From Bacteroidales bacterium (GTDB lineage Bacteria; Bacteroidota; Bacteroidia; Bacteroidales; P3), in contig JAKSMR010000030.1 of assembly GCA_024400495.1 (NCBI GenBank), forward strand, positions 1 through 32,429: a stretch of 32,429 nt of DNA, in the 5' to 3' direction. The position numbers and the translations under genes were made by a program. Position 1 is the first letter of the stretch; each line of letters starts with the position of its first letter. A model generated the notes under the pieces. The model ran no database searches. It worked only from the letters and a program-made list of their open reading frames with translations, and was not told the DNA's origin. Shown piece after piece: positions 14,840 to 22,100 of this stretch.

Positions 14840-16474
14840 ATGAAGAAACTACTTATGTCTGTAGCGGTCTCCGTTCTGCTCTTCGCTTGTGGCGGACGGG
14901 TCGACAACCGGGACAAGCAGATCTTTCGCTACAACGAGGTCTCGGGCATCTCCACGCTCGATCCGGCCTTCGCTAAGGATCAGGCGCTCATCTGGGCCTG
15001 CTCGCAGCTCTACAACGGCTTGGTCCGCTTGGATGAGAATCTGGAAGTGGAGCCTTGTTTGGCAAAAAGCTGGACGATCTCGCCCGACGGCAGGACCTAC
15101 ACGTTCCTCTTGCGCGACGATGTCTGTTTCCATAAGGACGAAGTGTTTGGAAACGAAGACTCTACACGTCGTGTGACGGCTCATGATTTTGTCTATAGCT
15201 TCCGTCGTATCCTCGACCCCAAGGTGGCGTCGCCCGGATTGTGGATCTTCAACGATGTGGATTATAATGCCGACAACCTTGACGATGCTGCCCATCAGCC
15301 CTTCAAGGCTTTGAACGATAGCGTGTTCGTCGTGCGTCTGAAGCAGCCGTTCCCTCCTTTCCTTTCCCTTTTGGCGATGCCCTATTGTAGCGTTGTCCCT
15401 CGGGAGGTTGTGGAGCATTATGGCGAGGATTTCCGCAAGCATCCTTGTGGCACAGGTCCGTTCAAGCTACAGCTGTGGAAAGAGGGCGTCAAGCTCGTGA
15501 TGCGTAGCAATCCCGGCTATTTTGAGCAGGATTCTTTGGGCAATCCGTTGCCCTATCTCGATGCCGTTGCTGTGACATTTATTGTCGACAAACAGACCGT
15601 ATTCCTGGAGTTTGTAAAAGGCAATCTTGATTTCATGAATTCGCTTGATGCCAGCTATAAGGACGAAATCCTTACTCGTACGGGTCAGCTGAAGAAGAAA
15701 TATCAGGACAAGATCGATATGGTCGGACAGCCGTTCCTGAATACGGAGTATCTCGGATTCCTGATGGATGGAGATGCTTCCAATCCCTTGCGGGACAAAA
15801 GGATACGTCAGGCTGTCAACTATGGTTTCGACCGCAAGAAGATGATGAAATATCTCCGTAACGGAGTAGGAGAGGGGGGCGTGTGTGGTTTCGTTCCGCC
15901 TAGCCTGGCAGGAGGCGGTTGCGAAGGCTACGACTACAACCCCGAGAGGGCGCTCGAGCTGCTGGCAGAAGCCGGTTATCCGAACGGAGAGGGCCTGCCT
16001 GTCCTGCAGATGGCTACAACGAGCTCGTATCTCGACCTTTGCCGCTATATCCAGCAGCAGTTGGATCTGGTCGGGATAAAAGTGAAGATAGATGTCAACC
16101 CTCCTGCCGCTCTGCGAGAGCAGGTGGCGCAAGGCAAGAGCCAATGGTTCCGAGGATCGTGGATTGCCGACTATCCCGACGCGGAGAACTATCTCTCGCT
16201 CTTCTACAGCCCCAACAAAGCTCCGGCAGGTCCTAACTACACGCATTATAGAAACGAGAAGTTCGACAAGCTCTACGAGCGAGCCAAGAAGGAGACCGAT
16301 CCTAAGCGTCGGGCTGTTCTGTATCGCGATATGGATCAGATACTTATGGAAGATGCTCCGGTTGTGGTCCTCTATTACGACCAGATCCTCCATTTCACCC
16401 ATAAGAAGGTGAAAGGTCTTCGCAGTAACGCCATGAATGCGTTGGATCTGCGATATGTGACAATTGGTCGCTAA
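14840..16474 (+). CDS. ABC transporter substrate-binding lipoprotein (peptide type, SBP_bac_5)
   Basis: The 544-residue protein starts with MKKLLMSVAVSVLLFACGG, a lipoprotein signal with Cys17 as the lipid-modified residue. The mature part is a family 5 extracellular solute-binding protein of the DppA/OppA class. It shows ISTLDPAFAKDQALIWACSQ, LYNGLVRLDENLEVEPCLAK, SWTISPDGRTYTFLLRDDV, FVYSFRRILDP, GTGPFKLQLW and the late NYLSLFYSP. Such proteins deliver oligopeptides to an ABC importer. No permease or ATPase gene is adjacent, though a DppB-like permease lies 7.3 kb upstream at 6424. The frame is open further upstream, but the signal peptide fixes the start at 14840 (an ATG at 14816 would add eight residues). 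Confidence 0.9.
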   Translation: MKKLLMSVAVSVLLFACGGRVDNRDKQIFRYNEVSGISTLDPAFAKDQALIWACSQLYNGLVRLDENLEVEPCLAKSWTISPDGRTYTFLLRDDVCFHKDEVFGNEDSTRRVTAHDFVYSFRRILDPKVASPGLWIFNDVDYNADNLDDAAHQPFKALNDSVFVVRLKQPFPPFLSLLAMPYCSVVPREVVEHYGEDFRKHPCGTGPFKLQLWKEGVKLVMRSNPGYFEQDSLGNPLPYLDAVAVTFIVDKQTVFLEFVKGNLDFMNSLDASYKDEILTRTGQLKKKYQDKIDMVGQPFLNTEYLGFLMDGDASNPLRDKRIRQAVNYGFDRKKMMKYLRNGVGEGGVCGFVPPSLAGGGCEGYDYNPERALELLAEAGYPNGEGLPVLQMATTSSYLDLCRYIQQQLDLVGIKVKIDVNPPAALREQVAQGKSQWFRGSWIADYPDAENYLSLFYSPNKAPAGPNYTHYRNEKFDKLYERAKKETDPKRRAVLYRDMDQILMEDAPVVVLYYDQILHFTHKKVKGLRSNAMNALDLRYVTIGR

Positions 16475-16502
16475 AAGATTGGCAGATAAATATTTGACGG
16501 CA

Positions 16503-16590
16503 CTAGCATCTCGCTAGCATCTCATTAGCATCTCACTAGCATCTCGCTAGTATCTCATTAGCGTCACATTAGCGTCGCGCTAGCCATACA
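16503..16590. repeat. Tandem array of 11-base units (CTAGCATCTCG type)
   Basis: Eight consecutive 11-base units start at 16503. Units 1-4 are CTAGCATCTCG or differ from it by one or two bases (C or T first, A or G last). Unit 5 is CTAGTATCTCA, units 6-7 are TTAGCGTCACA and TTAGCGTCGCG, and unit 8 is CTAGCCATACA. Divergence increases from left to right. The array begins 28 bases after the stop of the binding-protein gene. Confidence 0.88.
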
Positions 16591-16616
16591 TTACTGTCGG
16601 GAATTTGTATGGCTAG
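16580..16616. repeat. Perfect 11-base inverted repeat at the end of the array
   Basis: CTAGCCATACA (16580-16590), which is the last array unit, is exactly complementary to TGTATGGCTAG (16606-16616) across a 15-base loop. GCG on each outer side could add pairs past a two-base bulge. No T-run follows on either strand, so a simple terminator is unlikely. Confidence 0.75.
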
Positions 16617-16771
16617 AGCGATCCATCAGGCTGTCAACCCTTTGTGTGGGGAGAAAGAAAGCGGTCTCAACCTAGGGTGAAAGACCGGTTGGAATTGTTA
16701 ATATTTCCGTCCCGAAAATGCGGTCGATAGGGCTGTTGATATTTTGTTTGTAAAAAAAACGTCGAAAAAGC

Positions 16772-16801
16772 TTGCTATTTCAGTTTTTTTGTGTATCTTT
16801 G
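16772..16801 (+). promoter_or_regulatory. Bacteroidota-type promoter for the envelope cluster
   Basis: TTG at 16772-16774 is followed after 19 bases by a perfect TATCTTTG (16794-16801), matching TAnnTTTG. Transcription should start near 16808, giving a leader of about 80 bases before the lipoprotein ATG at 16889. It probably drives 16889-20119. Confidence 0.7.
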
Positions 16802-16888
16802 CAAGATGGGATTTTGGCAATCCTTATTGTTGTTATATATATATTGCATTTGCAAACAAATAATTATAAATATAAAAAAATAAAACTT

Positions 16889-18253
16889 ATGACCAAAAGA
16901 CTACTTTTTTCAGTACTTGCGTTGTGCATGTTTGGCCTCATGACTTCTTGCATGAAGAACGGCAGCGAAGATTTTGAGGGACTGAAACACCCCTTCCAGG
17001 TTCATGGTTCCTTTGACCCCAATCTGGGTATTCCCGTGGGCCAGGCAGAAATGACCGTAAAGCAGATGCTCACCATGCTTAACGTGCAGAATGGTTTGAT
17101 CGCTTATGATGAAGAAAGCCACCTTATGAGTGTGAAATATGCCGACACCTCCGAAAACCGTTTCGACTTTGACCAGATGGGTTCCTGGGCTCGCAAGGTC
17201 CGTGTCTCGAGAAGCAGCCGCGCCAAGTCCGGCGGCAGCGGCCTCGTGGTCCTTTATAGCGACCTGCTGTCGGGCTCGATGTCTATCGACCTTTTCAACA
17301 ACCTTGGCTTCGACCAATACAATCTTCTCTTCAATGGTGTGAAGGCTACCATGACCTGCAACCTCAAGGGTGACGGCACTCTTAGCGCCAGCACCATCCA
17401 CGAGCATGGTCTTTATGTCTATATCGACAGCCTCTACCTCCACGCCTATGGCCGTAGCGGCAACGAGGTGCGAGTTCCTTTCCTCGACTCTCTCTATTCT
17501 CTGCAGGACTTCATGGATCCTCAGGGCCAGGATGTCGTGCTGCTTAACAACACAGATGTAACCCAGCTGCTCAACATCGCTCCTACCGGTATCCGTTACA
17601 CGGCTCGTATCAATATCGCCATCGATCCCGCCGAATTGGCATACTGGGGTCTCACCTTAGGCGGCACCATCGACGAGGACTTCATTAGCGAGAACCTCCA
17701 GATCAACGCCATTACCGCCACCTCCGTCATCGGAGCAGAGGTTCCTCTGGCAATCCATTTTGAGGATATGGCCTACGATGCCGACATCAACTTCAACTTC
17801 GGCCAGAACATCCAGATCAACGAACTTGAACTCAACAATTCCTACATCGGTCTTGCTTTTGAGAACGGAACTCCTCTGGCTATGGACATCGACGCCTCTT
17901 TTACCGACTCGCTCGGCAATGTCCTTGCCCCCATCGTCTCGAACGTGGGAATCGGCGGAGCCACCATCCGTCTCAACCCCAACGGCGACGGCTCTTATGT
18001 TGTCTCCCAGCCCACCAGCTCCACGTTGCAGGTACCTGTCAACTCGACAACCCTCCGCGCGTTGACAACTGCACGAAACATCCATGTCAGAGCAGCTGCC
18101 AGCACCTCCACGAATACGGGTTCCGGCATCCAGTCTGATGCTGTCGTCTCCATCCAGGACGACAACAAGCTCAAGGTACGCGCCTACATCGTGGTTCATC
18201 CCGATGTTGACATCAATATCCCCCTTGTCGGCGGCAACAGCAACAACCAATAA
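16889..18253 (+). CDS. Large lipoprotein of unknown function next to a DUF5723 protein
   Basis: The 454-residue protein has a lipoprotein signal, MTKRLLFSVLALCMFGLMTSC, with Cys21 as the lipid-bearing residue. The early mature part includes FDPNLGIPVGQAEMTVKQML. The rest is predicted to be mostly beta strand, with repeating patterns such as LAYWGLTLGGTIDEDF, VPLAIHFEDMAYDADINF and ATIRLNPNGDGSYVV, and it ends in an Asn-rich tail. No catalytic motif is recognised. The start at 16889 is fixed by the signal peptide; an open frame extends to 16772 but would include the promoter. It is followed after 41 bases by a DUF5723 outer-membrane protein and should share its transcript. A role in the outer membrane or on the surface is inferred. 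Confidence 0.82.
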   Translation: MTKRLLFSVLALCMFGLMTSCMKNGSEDFEGLKHPFQVHGSFDPNLGIPVGQAEMTVKQMLTMLNVQNGLIAYDEESHLMSVKYADTSENRFDFDQMGSWARKVRVSRSSRAKSGGSGLVVLYSDLLSGSMSIDLFNNLGFDQYNLLFNGVKATMTCNLKGDGTLSASTIHEHGLYVYIDSLYLHAYGRSGNEVRVPFLDSLYSLQDFMDPQGQDVVLLNNTDVTQLLNIAPTGIRYTARINIAIDPAELAYWGLTLGGTIDEDFISENLQINAITATSVIGAEVPLAIHFEDMAYDADINFNFGQNIQINELELNNSYIGLAFENGTPLAMDIDASFTDSLGNVLAPIVSNVGIGGATIRLNPNGDGSYVVSQPTSSTLQVPVNSTTLRALTTARNIHVRAAASTSTNTGSGIQSDAVVSIQDDNKLKVRAYIVVHPDVDINIPLVGGNSNNQ

Positions 18254-18294
18254 GCAATCATCACTACTAATCCTTTAATATTACACGACGAATT

Positions 18295-19692
18295 ATGAAA
18301 AAGAACATTATTTCCCGCATGCGTTTCGTAGTAGTGATGACCCTCGCGCTTGGTGCCGCCTTTGCAGCACAGGCTCAGATGGGAACATTGCTCTACGGCT
18401 CCAACCGTATCCCCCAGAACAACGCCTTCAACCCCGCGTTCTTCCCCCAGAACAACAAGATCTATATCGCTCTCCCCGCGCTCCGCGCCAATATCAACAT
18501 GCCTCTCGCCTATAGCGACGCTATCAAGTATGAGGCAGGAGACGAATATTCCACTCTCGACCTCAACTCCATCTCCGACGCCTTCTCCAAGAGCGGCGGA
18601 CTGGGACTCAACCTCGATGTCCATGCCCTCGGCGCCGGCTTCAGAGTAAAGAACATGTTCTTCACCCTCTCCTCCCAAGCCAAAGTTTCCGGTTATCTGG
18701 CTATGCCCAACGAAATCCTCGATTTCCTCCAGCATGGTAATGCCGATCATGTAGGCGAGAACGACAAGCTCCATCTCATCAACGGCCAGTTCTTCAATGT
18801 CCAGGCCTATACCGAATATGCTCTCGGCTTCGGTTATGAGATCAACAAGAATATTACCGTTGGCGGTCATCTGAAACTCTACAACGGTTATCTCGTTGCC
18901 CAGCCCAAGGACACGAAGGTCGACCTCTTCACGGCTGCCGACTATAGCCAGCTCCGTGCCGATATGGACTACCATGTCAACTTTGGCGGCTGCCTCCAGT
19001 TCGACGACAGCAACAAAGTGTCGGGCGTAACTCCCGTTCCCAACAACTGGGGCTTCGGCCTCGACCTGGGTGCCAGCTACGAGTGCGACCTCTTCGACGC
19101 CTCCATCTCCATCCTCGACCTCACCCCCGGCATCACCTGGAACCAGAACGTATATCAAGTCTCTCCCGTAGGTGGCGAGGTTCACGTCACCTTCGATGGT
19201 GTCGACATCTCCGGAGCAGCTAATGGCGACGGCTTTGACACCACCCAGTTCCAAGCTATCATGGACAGCCTGAGAACAAACATCAACCCCAACTTTACCG
19301 AAGGCGGCTCTTTCAAGACCTCCATACCCACCAAGTTCAACGCCAGCGCCAACATCCACATCCTGCCTTTCCTCCGTGCCGGTCTGGTGTTCCATGGCGA
19401 ATATGACAAGGCTATGACCCAGGCTCCCTTCCGTTGCAGCACTTCGCTCCTCGGCCACCTCAACCTCGCAGACCGTTTCGAGCTCGTTGTGGGCAATACC
19501 GTAGTGAACAACGGTTTCTCTACCGACTGGTTCAATCCCGGATTTGGCGTTGATATCGCCCCTGCCCGTCCTGTTCAGCTCTACTTCTTCGTCGACTACC
19601 TCTCCAGCCTCTATGTGGTCGATATGAAGTCGGTAAATATGTACCTCGGTCTGAACGTTATGATCGGCAACCGCAAAGCAGAAAAGAAATAA
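18295..19692 (+). CDS. DUF5723-type outer membrane protein
   Basis: The 465-residue protein has a signal peptide (about residues 1-24, ending AAFAAQAQ) and then MGTLLYGSNRIPQNNAFNPAFFPQNN, here split as MGTLLYGSNRIPQNN and AFNPAFFPQNN, which resembles the start of DUF5723 proteins. The rest is rich in amphipathic beta strands typical of a porin-like barrel, for example YALGFGYEINKNITVGGHLK, NNWGFGLDLGASYECDLF and the final SVNMYLGLNVMIGNRKAEKK. The function is unknown. The genes before and after encode lipoproteins, so the three may form an outer-membrane assembly. The same promoter at 16772-16801 is the only one seen. Confidence 0.82.
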   Translation: MKKNIISRMRFVVVMTLALGAAFAAQAQMGTLLYGSNRIPQNNAFNPAFFPQNNKIYIALPALRANINMPLAYSDAIKYEAGDEYSTLDLNSISDAFSKSGGLGLNLDVHALGAGFRVKNMFFTLSSQAKVSGYLAMPNEILDFLQHGNADHVGENDKLHLINGQFFNVQAYTEYALGFGYEINKNITVGGHLKLYNGYLVAQPKDTKVDLFTAADYSQLRADMDYHVNFGGCLQFDDSNKVSGVTPVPNNWGFGLDLGASYECDLFDASISILDLTPGITWNQNVYQVSPVGGEVHVTFDGVDISGAANGDGFDTTQFQAIMDSLRTNINPNFTEGGSFKTSIPTKFNASANIHILPFLRAGLVFHGEYDKAMTQAPFRCSTSLLGHLNLADRFELVVGNTVVNNGFSTDWFNPGFGVDIAPARPVQLYFFVDYLSSLYVVDMKSVNMYLGLNVMIGNRKAEKK

Positions 19693-19723
19693 TAACCACT
19701 AACCACAAAAAAACAGAATCATC

Positions 19724-20119
19724 ATGAAACGTAAAATTTTTGTATTCTCCGCTATACTCCTTGCCGCTATGGCACTGGTCATCACCTCCTGCAAGAAAGA
19801 GAACGAAGAGTTCTATTTCAAAGCAACAGTAGTAGGAGCTGAGCTCTGCGGTTCTGTCCAGAACCCCAATGGCTATCTCCTCAAGATGGAAATCCCCAAC
19901 AATATCGGCGACACCATCACCCTCGACGTGCTTCAGGAGAACGTCGTTCGCGCTTTCGGCAAGAACATCCGTCCCCTCCACGACGGAGAGACCATCTATG
20001 GCGTAGCTTACGAGCACAAGAACTATGCTGCTCTCAACTGCAATGTCGTCTCCGACAGAAAGCTCCCCGAGTATGTGATCATTAGCGTTGACGAAGATCC
20101 TTCCGTAGTAAACGAATAA
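19724..20119 (+). CDS. Small hypothetical lipoprotein
   Basis: The 131-residue protein has a lipoprotein signal, MKRKIFVFSAILLAAMALVI, followed by TSC with Cys23 as the lipid-bearing residue. The residues after Cys are charged (KKENEE), which recalls the acidic surface-export signals described for Bacteroidota lipoproteins, so surface display is possible but not shown. The mature domain of about 105 residues is probably a small beta-rich fold (FYFKATVVGAELCGSVQNPN, ITLDVLQENVVRAF). I do not recognise the family. It lies 31 bases after the DUF5723 gene and 49 bases before der. Confidence 0.78.
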   Translation: MKRKIFVFSAILLAAMALVITSCKKENEEFYFKATVVGAELCGSVQNPNGYLLKMEIPNNIGDTITLDVLQENVVRAFGKNIRPLHDGETIYGVAYEHKNYAALNCNVVSDRKLPEYVIISVDEDPSVVNE

Positions 20120-20168
20120 TCATTAACCCGACGAAAACAACTAAGTCGTAACACACTATAACACGAAC

Positions 20169-21476
20169 ATGTCAAACATAGTAGCAATAGTAGGTCGCCC
20201 CAATGTGGGAAAATCCACACTCTTCAACCGCCTTATTGAAGAACGTAAAGCCATCGTTGACCAAACTAGCGGCGTGACTCGCGACCGCCAGTATGGTCAT
20301 TCCGACTGGAATGGCAAGAAGTTCTCCGTCATCGATACGGGCGGTTATGTAATGAACGGCGACGATGAATTCGAACTTGAGATCCGCAAGCAGGTCAGCC
20401 TCGCCATTGACGAAGCCGACGTAATCCTTTTTCTTGTTGACGCAAAGGAAGGCCTCACCCCTATGGACGAAGATGTGGCAGAGATGCTGCGTCGTTGCAA
20501 AAAGAAGGTGATGCTTGTTGTGAACAAGGTCGACACTCCCCAACGCATGACCGAAATTAGCGAGTTCTATGCTCTCGGTCTGGGCGAGCTCTATCCCATC
20601 GCAGGTATTACGGGTAGCGGTACCGGCGACCTCCTGGATGCCGTGGTGGAGGATTTCGACGAAGGCGAAGACGACCTTACCTCCGAGCTCCCTCGTATCA
20701 CCATCGTAGGTCGCCCCAATGTCGGTAAGTCCTCTTTCATCAATACCATTACCGGAACCGAGCGCAATATCGTCACTCCCATAGCAGGAACCACACGCGA
20801 CTCCATCTACACCCATTACAACATGTTCGGTTTCGACTTCAATTTCGTCGACACAGCCGGATTGCGTAAGAAGAAAAAGGTTGAAGAAGATCTGGAGTTC
20901 TATTCCGTGCTGCGTTCCGTCAGAGCGATAGAGAATAGCGATGTCTGCATCCTTATGCTCGACGCTTCGCAAGGACTGGAACAGCAGGATCTCAACATCT
21001 TCGGTCTTATCCAACGCAACAACAAAGGCGTGGTGATTGTGGTGAACAAGTGGGACCTTGTCGAAAAAGACACCAATACCCATCGCGACTTCGAGAAGCT
21101 CATCCGCGAGCGTATCGCTCCTTTCGAGGATGTGCCCATCGTCTTCACCTCCGTCATCAACAAACAACGCATCTTCAAGGTGCTCGAAACAGCCAAGCAG
21201 GTGTACGAAGCCCGTAGCCGTCGCATCAGCACTTCCGAGCTCAACGATGCCTTGCTGCCTATCGTAAAAGAACAGAATCCTCCTCCTGCCGTGAAGGGCA
21301 AGTGGATCAAGATTAAGTACATCACCCAGCTTCCCACGGCTTATCCTCAGTTTGTGTTTTTCTGCAATCTTCCCCAATACATCCGCGATCCCTATCGCCG
21401 TTTTGTAGAAAACCGTATGCGAGAGATGTGGGATTTCCATGGTGTGCCTATGAAGATCTATTTCCGTGAGAAATAA
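20169..21476 (+). CDS. der: Ribosome biogenesis GTPase Der
   Basis: The 435-residue protein has the two tandem GTPase domains and C-terminal KH-like domain that define Der (EngA), which acts in late assembly of the 50S ribosomal subunit. The first P-loop is [12 protein letters not shown] (residues 9-20), with DTGG as G3 and NKVD as G4. The second is [12 protein letters not shown] (near residue 180), with [20 protein letters not shown] and NKWD. The KH-like domain (from ~355) ends with [20 protein letters not shown] split around residue 415 and a basic tail. The length is normal. The ATG at 20169 directly precedes the first strand. Confidence 0.97.
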   Translation: MSNIVAIVGRPNVGKSTLFNRLIEERKAIVDQTSGVTRDRQYGHSDWNGKKFSVIDTGGYVMNGDDEFELEIRKQVSLAIDEADVILFLVDAKEGLTPMDEDVAEMLRRCKKKVMLVVNKVDTPQRMTEISEFYALGLGELYPIAGITGSGTGDLLDAVVEDFDEGEDDLTSELPRITIVGRPNVGKSSFINTITGTERNIVTPIAGTTRDSIYTHYNMFGFDFNFVDTAGLRKKKKVEEDLEFYSVLRSVRAIENSDVCILMLDASQGLEQQDLNIFGLIQRNNKGVVIVVNKWDLVEKDTNTHRDFEKLIRERIAPFEDVPIVFTSVINKQRIFKVLETAKQVYEARSRRISTSELNDALLPIVKEQNPPPAVKGKWIKIKYITQLPTAYPQFVFFCNLPQYIRDPYRRFVENRMREMWDFHGVPMKIYFREK

Positions 21477-21526
21477 TCAGTACAGGAAAAACAGAACATA
21501 ATACTCCCAATCGCTAACCGACAGTA

Positions 21527-21904
21527 ATGGCAGACGAATTAAGAATAGACAAGTATCTCTGGGCAGTACGCCTTTTCAAGACCCGTTCGCTCGCTACCGA
21601 GGCCTGCAAGTCGGGCCGGGTGAAGATGAATGGCGTCCCCGTCAAAGCCTCGCACGAGGTAAGGGTAGGGGAGGTGTATGACCTTGTTATAGAGCAGCTC
21701 CACAAGCAGATAGAAGTGAAGGCTCTGCTCCACAACCGAGTCAGCGCCAAATTGGTGGAGGAATCTATGATAGACCGCACTCCCAAAGAAGAATACGAGC
21801 GCATCCAGATGGTTCGCCAGTATGGCTTCGAGAAAAGAGATCGTGGTGTCGGCCGTCCAACCAAACGTGATCGTCGCGAGATTGAGGAGTTCAAATACAA
21901 ATAG
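21527..21904 (+). CDS. S4-domain RNA-binding protein (Hsp15-like)
   Basis: The 125-residue protein is a single S4 domain with a basic tail. LRIDKYLWAVRLFKTRSLAT and the following CKSGRVKMNGVPVKASHEVR form the S4 helix pair and loop. RGVGRPTKRDRREIEEFKYK closes the protein, as in Hsp15 (HslR) homologues. Hsp15 binds stalled 50S subunits carrying peptidyl-tRNA; the same role here is inferred. The length matches the family. It follows der by 50 bases, so both ribosome-associated genes may share a transcript. The 196-base gap after it holds a periodic 11-base pattern. Confidence 0.88.
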   Translation: MADELRIDKYLWAVRLFKTRSLATEACKSGRVKMNGVPVKASHEVRVGEVYDLVIEQLHKQIEVKALLHNRVSAKLVEESMIDRTPKEEYERIQMVRQYGFEKRDRGVGRPTKRDRREIEEFKYK

Positions 21905-21978
21905 TCAATTCTATGGATCAACCGGTAGTCGGCCGATAGCAGCCTCGTTCTCCTCTTGGTGCAGATAGCCTCATTAAC

Positions 21979-22055
21979 GACGCAAGACCGAGAGTGATGC
22001 GACGCAATATAGGCGCAAGGCCTTGGCAAGAGGCCGACAAGAAGCCGACAACCGG
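21979..22055. repeat. Degenerate 11-base periodic array upstream of the symporter gene
   Basis: Seven consecutive 11-base units fit a common register: GACGCAAGACC, GAGAGTGATGC, GACGCAATATA, GGCGCAAGGCC, TTGGCAAGAGG, CCGACAAGAAG and CCGACAACCGG. CAA occupies positions 5-7 in six of the seven. The units are much less alike than in the two other arrays, so this could be a decayed array or partly chance. Confidence 0.5.
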
Positions 22056-22100
22056 AATATCAGGAACAGAATAACAACAAGAACGAAACAAATAAAGATT

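Larger units (their letters stand above)
16475..16888. other. Repeat-rich intergenic region with a promoter
   Basis: These 414 bases contain no gene. In order they hold the 11-base array (16503-16590), a perfect inverted repeat built on its last unit (16580-16616), a six-pair stem CGGTCT/AGACCG (16662-16667 with 16682-16687) around a loop containing CCTAGG, an AT-rich stretch, a strong Bacteroidota-type promoter (16772-16801), and an AT-rich leader of about 80 bases. Confidence 0.7.

Noticed and set aside
16580-16616. Rho-independent terminator for the binding-protein gene
   Set aside because: The stem is perfect but the loop is 15 bases, no T-run follows, and the structure lies more than 100 bases after the stop codon.
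22023-22100. Longer N-terminus for the GltS-like protein
   Set aside because: The added residues are highly charged and come from the 11-base periodic region; the ATG at 22101 precedes the first conserved hydrophobic segment.
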